Shown: positions 23,047-34,699, counted from the first letter of the stretch. The stretch: DNA of 62,000 bases from Zygnema cylindricum (GCA_037447655.1 JBBHKE010002024.1:1-62000), one strand, 5' to 3'. Made by a program: numbers and translations. Notes: generated from the letters alone by a model not told the origin.

Positions 23047-24123
23047 TGTTGAAATCACTGATTTAGGAGAGGTATTTTCTAGGTCTTAAATTAGGTAAAA
23101 TAAATAAAAGACTAAACTCAGGCAGCCTGCATCCACCTTCTCTCTCTAGCCCTAATACTTGTTGTACTCATTGAAGCAGAGAGAGGGCGGTGGAGCCATG
23201 GCTGCCTCAGCTCCATAGGCAGGACTAAAGAGTGACCTAAGTCACTCTCAACAAAAAGGTTGAGTTCGGTAGGACTTGAACCTCCGACCGGCAAAGCGAG
23301 GCGTAGCCGTCAGCTCTTAACGGTCTGTCGCAGTAGTCCGTTAGGATACATAAGGTTTGATAGCCATTTAAACATTAGCATGATCATAAATATGTTCAAC
23401 AGAATAATAAATTAAGAACATGGAAACTAGTTAAGTTTTAGTGCGCACGAAACAAATGTATCGGACATTGTTTTTTTGGATGGCGAACATTAAAAGCCGG
23501 TTTTGATCCGACGGCCCGCATCCTTGTCGGGATCAATAAATGGGCGTCTTAGCGGTTTCTTGACGTGGCATGACTTGACGACACTTGGCAAGATATCATT
23601 GGGAAGCGGGAATCTCGGGGAGCATGAGGACAAGTCTAAAGGAGACAGACGTCCTCTCCATGGCCTTGTCGTACACAGGCTGTATAGAAAGTATATCGGC
23701 TCTAGTACCTTTCTGTACTATAGAGTCTTCTGATTGGTTCGTACATCAATAGATAGGGGTTGTGGGAGGGATTTAGAACTTAGAGGATTGAGGAGGTAGC
23801 CGCCTCTCTCCCAACAAGCTTGTATAATTATTGGCATCTTTGCCACTTGATAATTAATTGTCTGGTTGGGCGTTTTCGGTGATTTTTTTTGTTGTGGACT
23901 CAGGGGAGTCTATACTACATAGGGGTGCAACCAGATTGTCTCGTTGGACCTTTTCACTGATTCTTTTTTTTGTGGACTCACGGGAGTCCAGACTACAAAG
24001 GGGTGCAGTCAGATTGTCTATTTGCCTGCTTAGGTAGCAGTTATCCAAATTGAAAGAGGGCTAGCCAAAAGTTACCCACAGGCTTCTTGAATTCAGTGTT
24101 CTAATAGGGGAAATAGAATTGCA
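23047..24123 (+). repeat. 5' LTR of element II
   Basis: 1077 bp, starts TGTTGAAATCACTG and ends GAATTGCA. It has the shared U3 block (CCATGGCTGCCTCAG near 23197), the antisense tRNA-like module, and a TATA-like TGTATAATTATTGG at 23821-23834. The region of the expected gag start reads ATA instead of ATG (24104-24106). Confidence 0.88.
23261..23333 (-). other. tRNA-like module in the element II LTR (antisense)
   Basis: On the minus strand: GACAGACCGTTAAGAG-type D-arm, then B-box GGTTCAAGTCC (23282-23272), then CTACCGAACTCA. The T-stem pairs at four of five positions. Closely related to the module of element I. Confidence 0.65.
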
Positions 24124-25154
24124 GGTTATGGGCCCACCCTCAAGGATGTCCATCTTCAACGCATCTTGGTTCATGTATTGGGAAGCCATGATGACAAGGG
24201 CATTGTGTGAAAAACGATACTGGGGTATCGTCAGTGGACGAGTGAAAGCTCCATCTCAAGCGACTCCACCGGGTTTTGATCGAGTGAGGTTTTCTGCAGC
24301 TGCATCTGCTCCAACGGAGGAGACAAACAATGGGGACAGCAGTGTGTGCAAAAAAGGGAAAGGAAAGGAGACACCTCTCACTCTTATTGCCACGGGACTC
24401 GGAGCGGTGGTCGTGAAGACCGAGCAAAACGATTTCAAATGTGGGAGTACTCCAACATGAATGCTAGGCATTTCATTCTCATGCACCTCACACAATCTCT
24501 GGCGACATCTCATCTTCACATCTTCAAAGCCAAGGAGTTGTGGATGACTTTAGTGGAGATCTATAAAGCTGGTACCATTGAAGAGCTCCAGCTGGTGGAG
24601 CAAAGGTTGAGGAGTTATACATACAAAGGAGGGAAGATGTTAGATTACTATAATGATCTCTCTTGCCTTTTTATGGAGATGGAGAGTACCGGATGGACAG
24701 GCACAATGAAGATGAAAGTTAACACTCTCATCATAAAGCTGCCTGAGGAGTATGCAACATAGTGTACCGAGAACAAGAAATGGATGATAGCTCTTGGAAG
24801 TGGAACACCGTCGTCCGAATGATACTCCTGCAGGAGAACACTATCGAGATCCGCAGAGGAGGAAAGAGCATTGAAGCTCTAGTTGTCGGAATAGACAGGT
24901 GGAGGAAGGACCCAGAGAAGCCGTACAACAGCTTCAAAGGGGATCAATTTGGAGAACCCAGGCCTCCAAAGTGTCTTTGCCATTTCTGCAAAAATCCGCG
25001 ACACTTCATAGCTGATTGTATCAAGCTGTCGGAGCTGAGGCTCCAAGAAAACCGAGGAGGGGGTTCTTCCGGAGGGAAGAAGAAGGCACTTGTGGTCACA
25101 CGAGTGAAAGGAGAGGCCGAGGAGGACGAGTCTTCTAAAGAGGAGGATGGGTAG
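24104..25154 (+). pseudogene. gag of element II, start codon lost
   Basis: The frame passes through the primer site (LQVMGPPSRMSIFN). The position of the LTR start codon used by I, IV, V and VIII is ATA here. The first open part ends at about 24460, a second frame covers 24346-24762 (HFILMHLTQSLATSHLHIFKA, KMLDYYNDLSCLFMEME), and a third (24762-25154) holds the zinc knuckle CHFCKNPRHFIADC. A stop ends the acidic tail near 25152. Frameshifts at about 24430 and 24760 make it a pseudogene. Confidence 0.87.
24124..24138 (+). promoter_or_regulatory. half-tRNA primer binding site of element II
   Basis: GGTTATGGGCCCACC directly after the LTR. It is the full complement of the initiator tRNA-Met anticodon-arm segment, and it is translated in gag as VMGPP. 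Confidence 0.82.
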
Positions 25155-25577
25155 CTTCTCCTTGACGAGAACTAAGAGGAGAAGGAGATTCCTCGGAAAC
25201 AGAAGTGTGCCCTTGGAGCCATTTGGGAAGCTCTAGAGAAAGGATGGATCATCGATTTAGGTGCATCCATGCATATGTGCGGTGACACGCACCTCTTCAC
25301 TAAGCTAAGAAAGATCCCTTTTGTAGAAATAGAGTATGGGGATGGGAGAGTAGTTACCACAGATCTAGTGGGCTCGAAAGATCTGAAAGTTTTAGTGGAG
25401 GGTAAGACTTCCATACTCACCTTCTCAGATGTGCTCTGCATTCCTCAACTGAGTAAAAATCTTGTGTCTTCTTCTATATTAGATGACAAGGAGTTTGATA
25501 CCTTTACTAGAAAGGGACTCTTTACAGCTAAGTACGAAGATGAAGTCTACTTCACAGCAGATAAGGGTATCCAATGA
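25155..25577 (+). pseudogene. aspartic protease of element II, active site changed
   Basis: WIIDLGASMHMCGD has leucine in place of serine in the DSGAS motif; the aspartate is kept. An in-frame stop (about 25172) precedes it. The 25269-25577 part (VEIEYGDGRVVTTDLVG, SDVLCIPQLSKNL, DEVYFTADKG) is collinear with the other elements. Confidence 0.85.
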
Positions 25578-26345
25578 ATGTTTAGGCTTAACCTGAGTAA
25601 TGAAAAGAAGAGTGCCGACTATGGTGGTGTCCCAAGCTTGATGATATAGCATAAGCGGTTCGGGCATCTGCATTTTGATAGGCTGAGGGAAATGAAGAAG
25701 TTGGGTGTAGTAGAAGGCATTCAGTTTGGGGATAATGAAATGATGGATGATAGTAGTGCATGTGCCCAAGGTAAGGCTCATAAACTTCCTTTTCCCAAAG
25801 CTGCCACATATAGAGGTGAGAAAATACTAGATTTTGTCCACAGAGATATCTGGGGATCAGCCAGAGTACCTTCGGTTAGGGGAAAGAGGTATATATTGAC
25901 AATTACTGATGATTGGTGTAGATATTCTAGAGTCTACTTCCTGAAAACTAAGTTTGAAACACCCAAGTACTTCAAAGAATACCAAGTCTGGAGTGAAAAA
26001 TTGCACGGAACCCCCATTAAGAAAATAAGAATTGATAATGGGGGAGAGTACACCTCTAACTAGTTTGAAGAATACTTGAGAGATGAGGGAGTTCAGCATC
26101 AGAAAATTGTACCGACTAATCCAGAACAAAATTGGGTAGCTGAGAGGTTGAATCAGACTTTGGGAGATTGTGTGTGTAGTATGTTGGCATATATGAAAAT
26201 AGGAAGAAGATTTTGGGCAAAAGCCATGAACTGCGCTAACTACATTAAGAATAGAGTCCTCACTATAGCCGTCAAAGGAAATAACACCCTATGTGAGATG
26301 GGTTGGAAGAAAACCGGATATCTCTCACTTGAAAGTATTCGGTAG
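25578..26345 (+). pseudogene. integrase of element II
   Basis: The HHCC region is damaged (a stop before HKRFGHLHFDRL; first cysteine changed in SSACAQGK). Catalytic residues remain: HRDIWG, RIDNGGEY, then a stop in place of the glutamine of the related TSNQFEE, then NWVAERLNQTL. It ends in KKTGYLSLESIR with a frame change. The later linker (GYDEDVKGYRVYDLGKQDI, about 26416-26475) is readable in another frame. Confidence 0.88.
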
Positions 26346-26617
26346 CCAAGTTTACAGTCTTGACAGAGATAAGAAAAACTGGAAACTAGTTGCTAAGGGA
26401 AAACCGTGATATTTTGTGGGATACGATGAGGATGTCAAGGGATATAGAGTCTATGACTTAGGTAAACAAGATATCATTCTGGTAAAGCACTTAGTTGTCA
26501 TGGATGAAGGGAAGTCATTTGATCCCTCCAAATACACTAAGAAAATTAGAATAATTTTTGAGTCCGAGAGCAAGGATGACTTAGATCTTCCCAGAAAGGA
26601 CACAAGTGAAAACGTGA

Positions 26618-27439
26618 TTGCAGATTCAGGGGAGTTGCAAGATGGGGGAGATATACCGAAATCTCCTCATATTTTTACACTCTGAGAAGAGAGAGGAAGA
26701 GGAGCCAGAACCTGTTTCCATGGATAGGGGAGCTGATGAGACAGTGCAGAGGAATCCAAGACTTCCCTCCATTCCAGCTTCGGACTTCGAGGGAGGACGG
26801 AGGAGCAGCAAAAGACTACAAGATAAACAGGATGCACACAAGGTAACAAAGCAATCTCACCCAAATGAGCCTCAGTCATACTCGGAGGCAATGGACAGAC
26901 TAGAGAATGATCGATGGGTCAAAGCCATAAATGATGAGATGGTTTCTATCATGGAAGCAAACACTTGGGAGCTAGTGGACTATCCTCCAGACAGAAAACT
27001 TATTGGGTGCAAATGGGTATTTAAACCAAAGCTCAACCCAGATAATACCATTGAGAGATATAAGGCTCGGTTGGTAGCAAAGGGGTTCACCGAAAAAAAA
27101 AAATATAGATTATGAGGAGACCTTTGCTCCTGTGGTTCGGTTCCTCTCTGTAAGGATTCTCCTTAGTATAGCAGCAGCGGAAGACACGGAAATTCACCAG
27201 ATGGATATCAAGACCGCCTTCCTCAACGGTGAACTAGAGGAAGAAATCTTCATGCGGCAGCCAAAGGGTTTTGTAGAGGAAGGAGAGGAGAGCAAAGTCT
27301 GCAGGCTCATTAAGTCCTTATATGGACTGAAGCACGCTCCCAGACAATGGAACAAGAAATTAGATGAGTTCCTAACCGGTCAGGGATATTTTCGGATCAC
27401 TTCCGACCATTCTATTTATGTGTTTAAGGATGAGAATGG
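26618..27439 (+). pseudogene. reverse transcriptase of element II, 5' part
   Basis: The open part 26618-27115 gives the linker and the first RT motifs ([26 protein letters not shown]). A run of nine A at about 27094-27102 shifts the frame; reading resumes at 27132 (MDIKTAFLNGELEEE, KSLYGLKHAPRQWNKKL, SDHSIYVFKDENG). Element III interrupts at 27439 within the codons before the YVDD motif. Confidence 0.9.
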
Positions 27440-28279
27440 TGTTGTTTTGAGACAACTGCTGGCACTGAAGATGAAGAAGATGCACCAGTAGTCATTGTAG
27501 AACAAATCAAGAGAGGAAGCTTCCACAAATACCGATAGCTGAACAACAACTTTGACAGACTATAACTTTGAGTTACGTGCTCCAATATTCTTGAATATTT
27601 ACCACAATGTGCAACTTTGACACACAATAAATTTCGGTTGAATGCACCAATAATGATGAAAATGTACCACAGTGTAGATAACACAAAAAGATACACACAC
27701 GCAAAATTTCAATCAATTCCGCTCACAGATCTATGAGATATGTAGAAATGAAATTACATAAAACTGAGTGTACAGTTTTCATATCATTTGTTCCTAAAAA
27801 TCAAATTCACTAAGTCCTACTTCTATACACCGAAACAACACTAAGATGTACGGAGGCATTCCAGCCGTACATCTAACATTCTATCACAACAAATAATTCA
27901 CTACGAACAACGTTCTATTCTACCAAATATTTACACCGAAGTTCAAATAGCGTAAAGTGATAATGATCTAGTCACGCCTCGTCACTATTTGTTGGCGGCG
28001 GCTGTTAGCCGTCCGATTAAAGGATTTGGCACCGTAGAACTGACTTCACGAAGTCCAGTGGTCCTGCCGAATTTCCGTACGTCCACGGAGGACATACTCA
28101 CGCATTCTCCCAAGTGACGACACGTGTCCCAAGTGTGAATGAACCGTGAACTCCCAACTTCACTGTCACACTAATTTCGGTAAGTACTGAACCGAACTCA
28201 ACCAAAAATAGCTTAAGTCTTGAACAGCTCTCTCTCACAGCTGAGGCATAAAGAGGACTAAAGCTTTCTAAAAACAACA
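27440..28279 (-). repeat. 3' LTR of element III
   Basis: 840 bp; in element orientation TGTTGTTTTTAGAAAG...CAAAACAACA. It is longer than the 5' LTR because it keeps a segment of about 60 bp (about 27608-27676) that the 5' copy has lost. Its last ~56 nt correspond to the beginning of gag. Confidence 0.92.
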
Positions 28280-28302
28280 CTCCCCTAAAGCTTTAGACTC
28301 TG

Positions 28303-28872
28303 CTAGTCACTCAGTCCAGATGCCTCTCTATAGAACTTCAATTTGGGAGCAGGTAAGGGTTTTGTCATCATATCAGCCACCATTTTCTCATCCAGTAAAT
28401 AACTCAACTTTAGGACTTTTCCCATCACCTTTTCTCTTACAAAGTGTAGCTTGATATCAATGTGCTTACTCTTAAAGTGATGACTAGGATTAGATGCAAT
28501 AGCGATTGCTGCCTGATTATCACACCACACTATCTGTGGTCCAGATTGCATAAAGAGAAGCTCTTGGAGAATAGACTTTATCCAAAGTAACTTTTTAACT
28601 GCCGAGCTGGCAGCCATGTACTCAACCTCCATGGTAGACTAAGCTATTACTTTCTCAAGTTTGCTGCTCTAGCTGCAAGTTCCACTTCCGATCTTCAAAA
28701 TGTATCTGGTGGTGGAGCGTCGACTCGGCATATCTGTGTAGCTCGCATCGCTCCATATATGAATTTTGACTTCCTCTCCACCGAGAGAGAGTCTAAGATT
28801 TCGAGTTCCTGCAAGATAACGAAGAACTCTCTTTGCTGCCTCATAGTCTGATTTCGTTGGATTTTGCAGGTT
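28303..28872 (-). pseudogene. RNase H domain of element III
   Basis: The open part 28632-28303 reads MEVEYMAASSAVKKLLWIK, CDNQAAIAIASNPSHHFKSK, HIDIKLHFVREKV and ADMMTKPLPAPKLKFYRE, the conserved C-terminus of copia pol. The first RNase H aspartate region (28640-28800) is readable in another frame with stops. It ends just before the purine tract that abuts the 3' LTR. Confidence 0.88.
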
Positions 28873-29793
28873 TCAGCTTAAGGCTCCAACGCTGCTGCGA
28901 TGTCGGGACGAGTACAGTTCATGAAATAAATGAGGCTTCCGACAATCTGCCTGTAAGGAATGGAGGACATAGCCTGCCTCCCCTGAATCTAAGAAATCAT
29001 CAACCAAAACACCACCATCCGTTTTCGTGCCCTCCAATTTCTGTTTGAATTCCATAAGAGTAGCACTCCCCTTTGCTTCTGACATGCCAAACTTTTCTAA
29101 CATGTTCTTGATTGCTTCTTTTTGAGTTAAATAAATAATTTTTTGTTTCATGTCTCTTTCTACTTGAATTCCTAGAGTATACTTAACGTCACCCAAGTCT
29201 TTCATTTCAAACCGGGAATTCAGAGCTGGTTTTATTTTATTAATCTCATTGATGGATTTGCTAATCAGTAGCAAATCATCTACATACACTGCCACATAAA
29301 TCACTATATCATCACCTTGCATTACATAGACTGAGTGATCTGAACTGATCTTGGTAAAGACAAGATTGGTTAAAAACTCATCTAATTTCAAGTTCCATCG
29401 TCTCAGAGCCTGTTTCAGACCATACAGAGACTTCAACAGTTTACAGACCAGATTTTCTTTCCCTTTTTCTGCATACATCTCTGGCTGCTTCATATAAATT
29501 ACTTCCTCCAAATCACCATGCAAGAAAGCCGACTTAACATTTATCTGATGCAATTCCACATCCTTTATTGCAGCAAGAGATAGCAAAACTCTAACAGTAG
29601 GAAAGCGAACCACAGGAGATAAGGTCTCTTCATAATCAATTCCCTCCTTTTGGCTAAATCCCTTAGCCACCAGTCTAGCTTTATATCTCTCAATTGTATT
29701 ATCAAGATTCATTTTTAATTTGAAGACCCACTTATAACCGATAGCTTTCCGGTTCGGTGTGAGCTCCACAAGTTCCCAAGTTTGGGCTTCCAC
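28873..29793 (-). pseudogene. reverse transcriptase of element III
   Basis: 306 open residues, the longest single RT frame in the window. Motifs in order: [74 protein letters not shown] (catalytic YVDD), MKDLGDVKYTLGIQVERD, LTQKEAIKNMLEKFGM. A frameshift near 28960 scrambles the end (the QIVGSLIYFMNC equivalent), so it is not joined to RNase H. The domain core appears intact. Confidence 0.92.
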
Positions 29794-30390
29794 TATTGAC
29801 TTTATCTCCTTATTTGCAGCCGAGATCCAATGATCCTTTTCAGGAACCGAAAAAGCTTCATGAATGCTAAGCGGCTCCCTTATGCTTGCAGAAAAAGCAC
29901 TCTCAACTCGGTCGCCTCGAAGTCGGCTGCTTTGTTTTCTTCCCCCCGAAAAATCTGACGCGGGAATAGTTGGTTCCCTACCTTACCGCACAAGTCGTGT
30001 ATTGAGAGGAGCATAAACAGAAGGAGCAGCTCCAAAAGGAGTATTAGACGGCCCAGAGGCATTAGGGAGAGAGGTAGAAGAAGTAGAAGAGGTTGGAGTA
30101 AAAAGTACCTGCTCAAGAATGATATACTTTTGTATTTTCTCATTCATTTCAGCTGGATCCATGCTAAAAACGTCAACAGATTGACTTTCTTCTTTAATCT
30201 GAATATTATAGGCTGTTTGAAGGCATCCTCTCTAAGGATTATTTACTGTATAACTTGCAGATTTATCATCATAGCCTAAAAAGACACCAGTTACAGATTT
30301 GGGACTAAGCTTCCAATTAGGAAGACTATCCAAGAAAAAACATTTGCTACCAAAAACTCTAAAATGACTGACATTTGGCTTTTTGCTTGT
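29794..30390 (-). pseudogene. integrase C-terminal linker of element III
   Basis: Between integrase and RT, frames read a VFGSKCFFLDSLPNWKL-type segment, TGVFLGYDDKSASYTVNN, a serine/threonine/proline-rich linker near 30010-30110 and SGGRKQSSRLR. Stops at about 30390, 30230 and 29985 break it. Confidence 0.7.
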
Positions 30391-31299
30391 CTACACTTCA
30401 TAAGGTGTCTTACCCCTAACAGCTCGGGTTTCCACTCTATTTTGGATGTAGGAAGCACAATGAAAAGCTTCCCCCCAAAACTTTGGATCCACACCTTTAT
30501 CGGCCATCATAGATTGAGCACATTCAATCAAAGTCCGATTAAGTCTCTCGGCAACACCATTTTGTTCCGGTGTGTACGGAGCAGTAAATTCACGAGAGAT
30601 GCCATTTTCTTTCAAAAAGTCAGTAAAGGCATGAGAAACATACTCTCAACCATTATCCGTCCGCAAAGCAAGAATAGATTTGTCGTGAAGTTTCTCCGCC
30701 CAGATTTTGTAGTGGTTAAAGTGAGTGAAGACTTCTCTCTTCTCCTTCATGAAGTATAGGCAACTATACCTGGAGTAATCGTTTGTAAAGGTGACAAAGA
30801 AGTGGCTGCCACCTAGAGAGGGAACTTTAGAAGGGCCGAAAACATCAGAGTGAATAACACCAAGAACAATTGTGGCTCGGTGATCAGAAACTTGTGATAG
30901 GGGAAGCTTCTGAAGCTTTTCGAGAGCGTAACTATCACGCACATGAGACTCTTGTTGACCAAGCTTGACTCCCTCTATCATATCATGCTTTATCATCTTA
31001 GTAAGTCTCTCATGGTGCACATGACCAAGCCTTTTATGCCACAAAACATTATCACATAGCACACTAGAGTACGCAAAATCAATCTTATTAGCCAGATCCA
31101 TGCGGTACAAAAAGTTTGGACCTCTAGTTCCTACTACAGCTACTCTTCCATTCTTGCTCACTATTTTCTTACCATTTTTCTGGAGAACCTCAAAGCCTTT
31201 GCTTTCAGCTACAGACGTAGAAAACAAATTCTTCTTGAACTTTGGAACATACAAGACATCATACAAAGTTCTCTTAACAACCTTTCTACTATCACACAA
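30391..31299 (-). pseudogene. integrase of element III
   Basis: Open parts 31299-30646 and 30615-30391. The zinc region keeps both histidines (WHKRLGHVHHERL) but the cysteine pair reads DSYALEK. Catalytic residues are readable: IHSDVFGP, RTDNG and NGVAERLNRTL. A single in-frame TGA after the DNG aspartate region (about 30644) interrupts the core. Confidence 0.9.
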
Positions 31300-31679
31300 T
31301 CCAGATCTATGTTTCCTTTGGCATTTGATTCAACGGCATAGCCACAAGCATAAATGATCTGACGTAAACGAATAGAAGACATCTCTTTAAACCAAGACTT
31401 ATTCCAGCACATGTATGAAGAGCTACCGGAATCCATTATCCATCCGAGGTCCTTTTCTCTTTCCATCATGGCGAGTTTGGCGAGAGCAAAGAACTCTTTG
31501 TCATCAGTTTTTGGAAAACTGATCACAGCAGGTGTCGTTTCCTCGGTCGTTTTTTTCTTCAATTCCGTATCCTCCGCTAAAAATGCAACAGTTTTTTTAG
31601 AAGGTTTTTGGGAAATCGGAGGTCCGCGGTGTCTCCATCCTTTCCGAAAGGTACCTGTTTTAAGAGATTTTATATACAA
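31209..31679 (-). pseudogene. aspartic protease of element III
   Basis: WIMDSGSSSYMCWNKSWF holds the catalytic DSG with the usual tryptophan context. It follows a basic linker after the zinc knuckle. The frame overlaps the integrase frame at its end, showing a small frameshift near 31290. Confidence 0.88.
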
Positions 31680-32424
31680 AGGACAAGCTCTGAAGGAGTG
31701 ACCATCGGTATAACAATAAACACATTTCTCAAACTGAGGATTAAACTGATTCCCTTGATATCTACTTTCCCTCTGAAACTTGAGTCGTAAATGCTACAGC
31801 TGGTTTTCTAAATCCTAAAACTGTCTGAGTAGCCTCTTGTGCCAAGATAAACTCTATAGCTGTTTGCAAATTCCAAAGAGGTTTAGACAATTTTTTCATT
31901 TCATCTGAGGCTCCTTTATATTCATTGGGAAGCCCCTTTAGGAGAATCATGGCCTGATGATAAGGGGAGAAAGTCCCCCCAGAACATGCATTTTCTGACA
32001 TTAACATTCGAAACCGATTAGTGTATTCCACCATGCTACCACCTGTGTACTTATACTCATAGATCTTACGAGCAGTTATAATCTCCTGCTGGTCACTAGC
32101 TTTAACATAAGAAGATTTCAATGCATCCCACAATTTTGATGCCTTTGTAACATTAATATATGTCATATGCAATTCTTTTGATATCATAAGCTTTGCTAAA
32201 TGCAAAGCCTGATCATTTTTGTGATCAAAGCTGGCATCAGATTCTGCCAATGATCCATTTAACACATCAATAAGTTTCACTTGCTTGAAGTAAGACTTAA
32301 CCAAATCTGCCCGATATAGATATACACTTCCATCAAAGACCGAAATTCGTGAAGTCAGGCCCGTGACCTGTTGTTCTGAGACAACTGCTGGCATTGAAGA
32401 TGAAGAAGATGCCGCAGTATTCAT
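31680..32424 (-). pseudogene. gag of element III, start codon inside the 5' LTR
   Basis: The likely start (32424, MNTAASSSSSMPAVVSEQQV) lies 56 nt inside the LTR, and the frame runs through the LTR edge and the primer site (VTGLTSR) into ISVFDGSVYLYRADLVKSYF. It stays open to 31762 (about 221 residues) with the UBN2-like region typical of copia gag (LWDALKSSYVK, YKYTGGSMVEYTNRFRMLM, ILLKGLPNEYKG). A frameshift near 31760 separates the zinc knuckle CVYCYTDGHSFRAC (about 31693-31734). Confidence 0.88.
32354..32368 (-). promoter_or_regulatory. primer binding site of element III (divergent)
   Basis: In element orientation GGTCACGGGCCTGAC follows the LTR. Its position relative to gag is the same as GGTTATGGGCCCACC in the other elements, but four of fifteen bases differ, so it may use another tRNA or be decayed. 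Confidence 0.55.
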
Positions 32425-33147
32425 CGTACAACTAATCAAGAGAGGAAGCTTCCACAAATACCGATGGCTGAACAGCAACTTTGACAGACTATAACTTTGA
32501 GTTACATGCTCCAATATTCTTGAATATTTACCACAATGTATATAACACATAAAGATAAACACACACAAATTTTCAATCAATTCTGCTCACAGATTTGTGA
32601 GATATGTAGAAATGAAATTACATAAAACTGAGTGTACAGTTTTAATATCATTTGTTCCTAAAAATCAGATTCACTAAGTCCTACTTTTATACACCGAAAC
32701 TACACTAATATGTACGGAGGCATTCTAGCCGTACATCTAACATTCTATCACAACAAATAGTTCACTACGAACAACGTTCTATTCTACCAAATATTTACAC
32801 CGAAGTTCAAACAACGTAAAGTGATAATGATCTAGTCACGCCTCGTCACTATTTGTTGGCGGCGGCTGTTAGCCGTCCGATTAAAGGATTTGGCACCGTA
32901 GAACTGACTTCACGAAGTCCCGTGGTCCTGCCGAATTTTCGTAAGTCCACGGAGGACATACTCACGCATTCTCTCAAGTGACGACGCGTGGCCCAAGTGC
33001 GAATGAACCGTGAACTCCCAACTTCACTGTCACACTAATTTTGGTAAGTACTGAACCGAACTCAACCAAAATTAGCTTAAGTTGTGAACAGCTCTCTCTC
33101 CCTCACAGCTAAGGCATAGAGAGGACTAAAGCTTTCTAAAATCAACA
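32369..33147 (-). repeat. 5' LTR of element III
   Basis: 779 bp, collinear with 27440-28279 apart from loss of about 60 bp between short ACCACA(A/G)TGT repeats near 32534. Several substitutions separate the two LTRs. Confidence 0.92.
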
Positions 33148-33507
33148 AATGGTGTGATTTAAATTGCAATTTATGTGGAGTGTTTGTTGGTGTTAAGTAA
33201 GTTTATAGAAAAGATCAATAAGCTAAAGAAAGATCTTAAGAGCACATTTGACATGAAGGATTTAGGGGAGGCAAAATATATTTTGGGGATTCAAATGGAA
33301 AGAGATAGGGGGAAGATGATAATTAGACTTACTCAAAAAGAAGCCTTCGGAAATATGCTTGAGAAATTTCAGATGGAAAATGCAAACAGTTGTACCACTC
33401 CCATAGACTTACAGAAAGTAAGTGATGGGAGTGTAGAAGAAGGAGTGATGATACTAGATGATCAGATGAGTCCAGAAGTTAGACAGCTTATAAAGTCTAT
33501 TCCTTAC
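33148..33507 (+). pseudogene. reverse transcriptase of element II, middle part
   Basis: The frame continues from 27439 across element III. A stop replaces the residue before IAIYV, and the catalytic YVDD reads YVEC, so the active site is destroyed. Downstream are MKDLGEAKYILGIQMERD, LTQKEAFGNMLEKFQM and KSIPY. Element IV interrupts here. Confidence 0.92.
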
Positions 33508-34699
33508 TGAAACTCTGAGACCTCCATTGGCCCTCAGAGTATGCAGATCCAAAAGAAGCTAATCTAGATAGTGCCGACTCCAAGTTAATTTAAACCCAAG
33601 TGACTTACCCCTTGACAGTCAGAATCCCAATATAGATTCACCCCTGTGAAATAACACTTTCTGTGTGCTCAGTTCCACCACAGAATGCAAAGTTAGAATA
33701 TGAGATTTGGACACATTCACCCACTTTGACTTTCCCTTAGAAATGCAGCCACCCTAGCAAACAAAAAGTCTGATCGACTAACCCTTCTGTAGCGTGGACT
33801 CCCTTGAGTCCGCAGCAAAAAGAATCACTGAAACTGGTTAAGTAAATTGATATTTATGGCCGCCCAAAGTTAGCCATTTATACAAGGTGCTCTCTTAGAG
33901 AGAGGGTCATATTTGCCAATTTTTTCTAAGTCCTATCTCCCTCTAAAACTCTATCTACCAAAGTACGGCACCAATTAAAACACTTTGTCGTACAGAAAAG
34001 TACAGGTGCCGGTGTACTTTATGTACGGCCATAGTAGGACATGGCCAAAATGTTGACACGTGTCATATCCGGATTCGTTTCCGTAATCCCTGGAGTTGCC
34101 GCAATCCAATGTAGTTTTGCCACGTGTCACTCAATGTGGCGGTGATCGCAAACCGCCAAAACCATACTCCGCGATCTCGGCATCCTTCGCGGGCGTCCGA
34201 TCAAATTTGGATTTCAATCGTGGCCGTCATAAATACTTGCGCGGTATTCTTTCCAGCGTCAAACAAACTGCGCGGTATTTATTTCGTATCCGTATCGTAC
34301 GTCGTACTTTACACAACTGTTTCTATGCAGTATGCATATAGTTCTAGTTAAATGAATTAGTCTTATTGTTACTATTTAAATAAATAGCATACCCCATATA
34401 CTCTATCATATTATTTAGAGTATTTGGATAAGGTTACCGGCTACTGCGGGTTTGACGTATGGTAGGTACCAGGATCAAATCCTGGCTCTGTCAAATTCCC
34501 TTTTAGAGAAAACCTTATAAAACAACTGCCTCTCTTTCTCTTGACAGCACAGGCAGCCATGGCTAACTCCTCCTCCAGTCTTCAGTGACTGCGACAAGTG
34601 TGGGGACTTGAGTAAGAAGTTAGAGGCAGGCTGTCAATATCTACTATTTTGCTTTTTATTTTGCAATCTCTAGACCTAGAAAATACTTGAATTCCAACA
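33508..34699 (-). repeat. 3' LTR of element IV
   Basis: 1192 bp, nearly identical to 37628-38818. In element orientation TGTTGGAATTCAAGTATTT...CTCAGAGTTTCA. Confidence 0.94.
34421..34495 (+). other. tRNA-like module in the element IV 3' LTR (antisense), initiator-like T-arm
   Basis: A-box-like GGATAAGGTTACCGG (34426-34440) and a T-arm with a perfect 5-bp stem CCAGG/CCTGG around the loop ATCAAAT (34469-34485), followed by CTCTG. The AUC loop start and the sequence on both sides resemble plant initiator tRNA-Met as I recall it. Confidence 0.68.

Larger units (their letters stand above)
27440..33147 (-). mobile_element. copia retrotransposon, element III, inserted in element II
   Basis: A 5.7-kb element on the minus strand with LTRs 27440-28279 and 32369-33147, flanked by a perfect 5-bp target duplication AATGG (27435-27439 and 33148-33152). 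It belongs to a different copia lineage from the others: different gag, no tRNA-like module seen in the LTR, and a divergent primer site. Order: gag, zinc knuckle, protease, integrase, RT, RNase H. A few stops and frameshifts; the catalytic cores of protease, integrase and RT are still readable. Confidence 0.95.
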
